Origin: Thiobacillaceae bacterium | GTDB taxonomy: Bacteria > Pseudomonadota > Gammaproteobacteria > Burkholderiales > Thiobacillaceae | NCBI GenBank assembly: GCA_012274165.1 | Contig: JAAPAA010000166.1 | Location: forward strand, 1-5,118 | Length of the DNA: 5,118 nucleotides | Reading direction: 5' to 3' | Part shown: piece after piece, positions 3,885-5,118 of the stretch | Position numbering within the stretch: the stretch's first letter is position 1 | Layout of the letters: every line of letters starts with the position of its first letter | The notes under the pieces: model-generated | Told to the model about the DNA's origin: nothing | Database searches by the model: none | What the model saw: only the letters and a program-made list of their open reading frames with translations | Made by a program: the position numbers and the translations under genes

Positions 3885-4103
3885 TCAGAAAGGCTCGCCG
3901 ATGATCACGGCGTTGCGGGCCATTTCTTCGGTGAACCAGCTCAGATCCGAGTTGGTCCTGCCTCCCAGGCGAATGGACTCGATGTCCCGGCGCTGCCGCT
4001 CCCGCTTGAAAGCCCACAGCTCGGCCGCCGAGGCCGTGCGAACGTCAACCCCTGACTCCCGAAGGAGCTTGAGTTCGTCAACGGTGAGGGCAGCGGTCTT
4101 CAT
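3885..4103 (-). CDS. Small KRERQRRD-motif protein, copy 2 (72 residues)
   Basis: From ATG at 4101-4103 (minus) the product is MKTAALTVDELKLLRESGVD, then VRTASAAELWAFKRERQRRD, then IESIRLGGRTNSDLSWFTEE and MARNAVIIGEPF, ending in TGA at 3885. It matches the 69-residue product of 3008-3217 over its whole length: KLLxESG, AAELWA(L/F)KRERQRRD, LSWF, (L/I)IG. An ATG at 4109 (MHMK) is also possible. I prefer 4103 because TAAACT then lies seven bases before it, exactly as in the paralogue. No Shine-Dalgarno sequence is present. The gene is divergent from the DUF1173 gene, with ATGs 16 bases apart, and convergent with the 3658 gene. I do not recognise the family. The conserved basic helix and SWF motif are its main features. 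Confidence 0.75.
   Translation of the reverse strand: MKTAALTVDELKLLRESGVDVRTASAAELWAFKRERQRRDIESIRLGGRTNSDLSWFTEEMARNAVIIGEPF
3985..4032 (-). repeat. 48-bp diverged direct repeat, copy 2 (within 3885-4103 gene)
   Basis: This is the partner of 3105-3152, with 44 of 48 bases identical and no gaps. Three of the four changes are C/G or G/C transversions or G/A changes in codon third positions, which fits selection for the protein sequence. Confidence 0.75.
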
Positions 4104-4110
4104 ATGCATC

Positions 4111-4116
4111 AGTTTA
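4111..4116 (-). promoter_or_regulatory. -10-like TAAACT for the 3885-4103 gene
   Basis: The minus strand reads ATTGCTAAACT then seven bases (GATGCAT) then ATG at 4103. The TTGCTA(A/C)ACT string also precedes the DUF2384 gene on the plus strand (3258-3267). The plus-strand DUF1173 gene begins only four bases beyond, so the two 5' ends nearly coincide. Confidence 0.45.
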
Positions 4117-4119
4117 GCA

Positions 4120-4839
4120 ATGGACGCCGGGATGTGCTTGGCAAGGGCAAGAGCGGTACCTGAGCTGACCTACGTCGTGCCGCAATTTTCCTACCCCGGG
4201 TTCGTCCAGGCGGCGCATTTTCGAGCGTTCCGTCAGTCATTCCTCCAAGACCCGGCGGTCGTACCCCGCTTCTTGATGTTGAGCGAGTTCACGGGCATGC
4301 AGTTGGCCGATGACGGTTCCCTCAAAGCAGGAGTGGGTCAGTTGTCTGGTGGCGTTCCTCTGAGCGATTCCCTGAAAGACAGGCTGCAGCGGAAGTACGC
4401 AATGGCGTTGGCAAAGCCACTCCCACCCAAGCATACCCATGTGATGGGTCTATTTCTTGTCGAGGTATTGGATTCGGACAGGATGCTTGCAGTCGACGCG
4501 GCGCTCCTTCTGACCTCTCGGGCTTGCGATTCGAGCCATGAAGTGCGGATGGCCAACTTGCTCATTCAGAAAAAGCGCCACTTCGAAAAGCCCATGCGGT
4601 CTCCATTTCCGAATAGTGAAATGGTTCCGGACTTCCTGCTCCTGGACACCAGCCCATGGACCCCCATTGAGGTTTGGGGACTGACGACCGAAGAGTACTT
4701 GGCGCGCAAGGCCGTCAAGCGAGCTGAGTACAAGGCTCTGGGACTAAAGCTGGTGGAGTGGGAAGCTCATAGCGGTGCTGCGCTTCCCATGGCCGACATC
4801 GATGCAACGTTGTCGAGAGCGCCCGCCATTGCGCTTTGA
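4120..4839 (+). CDS. DUF1173-family protein, 239 residues, probably N-terminally short
   Basis: The C-terminal half is the recognisable part: RHFEKPMRSPFPNSEMVPDF (about 153-172), LLLDTSPWTPIEVWGLTTEE (173-192), YLARKAVKRAEYKALGLKLV (193-212) and EWEA. This is the DUF1173 pattern of a KP-x-R block, PDF..lDt...pIEVwGm...YlarK..K...Y, and a final W-x-x-W-like end. P170-D171 with E184-V185-W186-G187 and the following basic residues also resembles a Vsr/DUF559-like PD-(D/E)XK nuclease core, without the canonical lysine. Known members are commonly 300-450 residues, so the N-terminal region is missing or replaced. ATG at 4120 is the first start not inside the divergent gene and has no Shine-Dalgarno sequence. 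The base composition is visibly lower in G+C than the flanks, which suggests transfer. No biochemical role is established for the family. A nuclease-like fold is my inference. Confidence 0.65.
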   Translation: MDAGMCLARARAVPELTYVVPQFSYPGFVQAAHFRAFRQSFLQDPAVVPRFLMLSEFTGMQLADDGSLKAGVGQLSGGVPLSDSLKDRLQRKYAMALAKPLPPKHTHVMGLFLVEVLDSDRMLAVDAALLLTSRACDSSHEVRMANLLIQKKRHFEKPMRSPFPNSEMVPDFLLLDTSPWTPIEVWGLTTEEYLARKAVKRAEYKALGLKLVEWEAHSGAALPMADIDATLSRAPAIAL

Positions 4840-4962
4840 CCATTGCGCTGACGGAAGGACTTGTCGCTGGAGTCCCCGCCGGCTTCAGCACACCGGACAC
4901 GCCGCGCCAGCGCATGGAGATCGACTCCGCAAGGTGCGCTCAGACGGCGGGTATTGACAATG

Positions 4963-5118
4963 TCACCTCTGAATGCGGGCCGCGAACCAGGAACCGCCCT
5001 TGATGACCGGCCGCACCGAGCTTGCGCAGGGGCCTGGCGGGAAGGGATTGACGAAGCCTTCTAGTCTGAAGTCGCCGCGCTCGTCCAGCGGTACCAGTGC
5101 CGAGTCGTGGGGCACACC
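4963..5118 (-). CDS. Possible C-terminal fragment of an unrecognised minus-strand gene
   Basis: The minus-strand frame is open from the window edge for 51 residues to TGA at 4963-4965. It reads GVPHDSALVPLDERGDFRLE, then GFVNPFPPGPCASSVRPVIK, then GGSWFAARIQR. Most codons end in G or C, and the residue mix is protein-like. I know no family for it. The open length alone is not significant in DNA this rich in G+C, so this is a tentative call that depends on what lies beyond the edge. It would converge with the DUF1173 gene. Confidence 0.35.
   Translation of the reverse strand, partial: GVPHDSALVPLDERGDFRLEGFVNPFPPGPCASSVRPVIKGGSWFAARIQR

Noticed and set aside
4954..4959. TTGACA as a -35 element, with the TGACAATGTCA dyad
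   Set aside because: No -10 element is found at 16-19 bases downstream and no gene starts after it on the plus strand.
1..5118. CRISPR array, tRNA or rRNA genes
   Set aside because: No regularly spaced identical repeats of CRISPR size, no cloverleaf with a TTCRA loop in the right place, and no rRNA blocks were seen on either strand.

Overview
The window is high-GC DNA, probably from a proteobacterium. The C-terminus of N-formylglutamate deformylase (HutG) at the left edge reads most like Burkholderiales; this taxonomic call is an inference from that one fragment and the base composition. The hut gene is the only recognisable core-metabolism gene. Everything after it looks like accessory DNA: remnants, palindromic repeats, small toxin-antitoxin-like genes and genes of unknown function.

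Layout. 1-191 is the end of hutG. 192-1010 holds no intact large gene. It contains a minus-strand open frame running to a stop at 214, which has the look of a real small protein or gene remnant, then a cluster of strong palindromes (502-540, 578-593, 588-621) and a repeated TTCAA(A/C)CGGTTG motif. 1061-1546 is an intact gene of unknown function with a good promoter and ribosome binding site. It abuts, tail to tail, a frameshifted remnant of an IS5-family transposase truncated at both ends (about 1562-2135, minus). A copy of the same palindrome core seen at 514 and 597 lies beside the truncated transposase edge at 2147.

From about 2479 to 4103 the window appears to hold a two-copy module. Each copy has a plus-strand DUF2384 (MbcA/ParS/Xre antitoxin-type) frame, then a second small plus-strand gene, then a convergent minus-strand gene for a protein of about 70 residues with the motif AELWA(L/F)KRERQRRD. 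Copy 1 has a decayed DUF2384 frame (2479-2670), an unrecognised C-terminal fragment (2743-2886) and an intact minus gene (3008-3217). Copy 2 has an intact DUF2384 gene (3274-3549), a frameshifted gene resembling the DUF6922 group (about 3567-3864) and an intact minus gene (3885-4103). The two minus genes are paralogues and share 44 of 48 identical bases in one stretch. No RES-domain or other recognised toxin is next to the DUF2384 gene.

The starts in this block carry TAnnnT -10-like hexamers six or seven bases before ATG and no Shine-Dalgarno sequence, so several mRNAs may be leaderless. After the module, 4120-4839 encodes a DUF1173-family C-terminal region with a PDF...EVWG pattern that resembles a Vsr-like PD-(D/E)XK nuclease fold. 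The right edge may hold the C-terminus of an unrecognised minus-strand gene (4963-5118). The best candidate for something undescribed is the duplicated antitoxin / small KRERQRRD-protein module.
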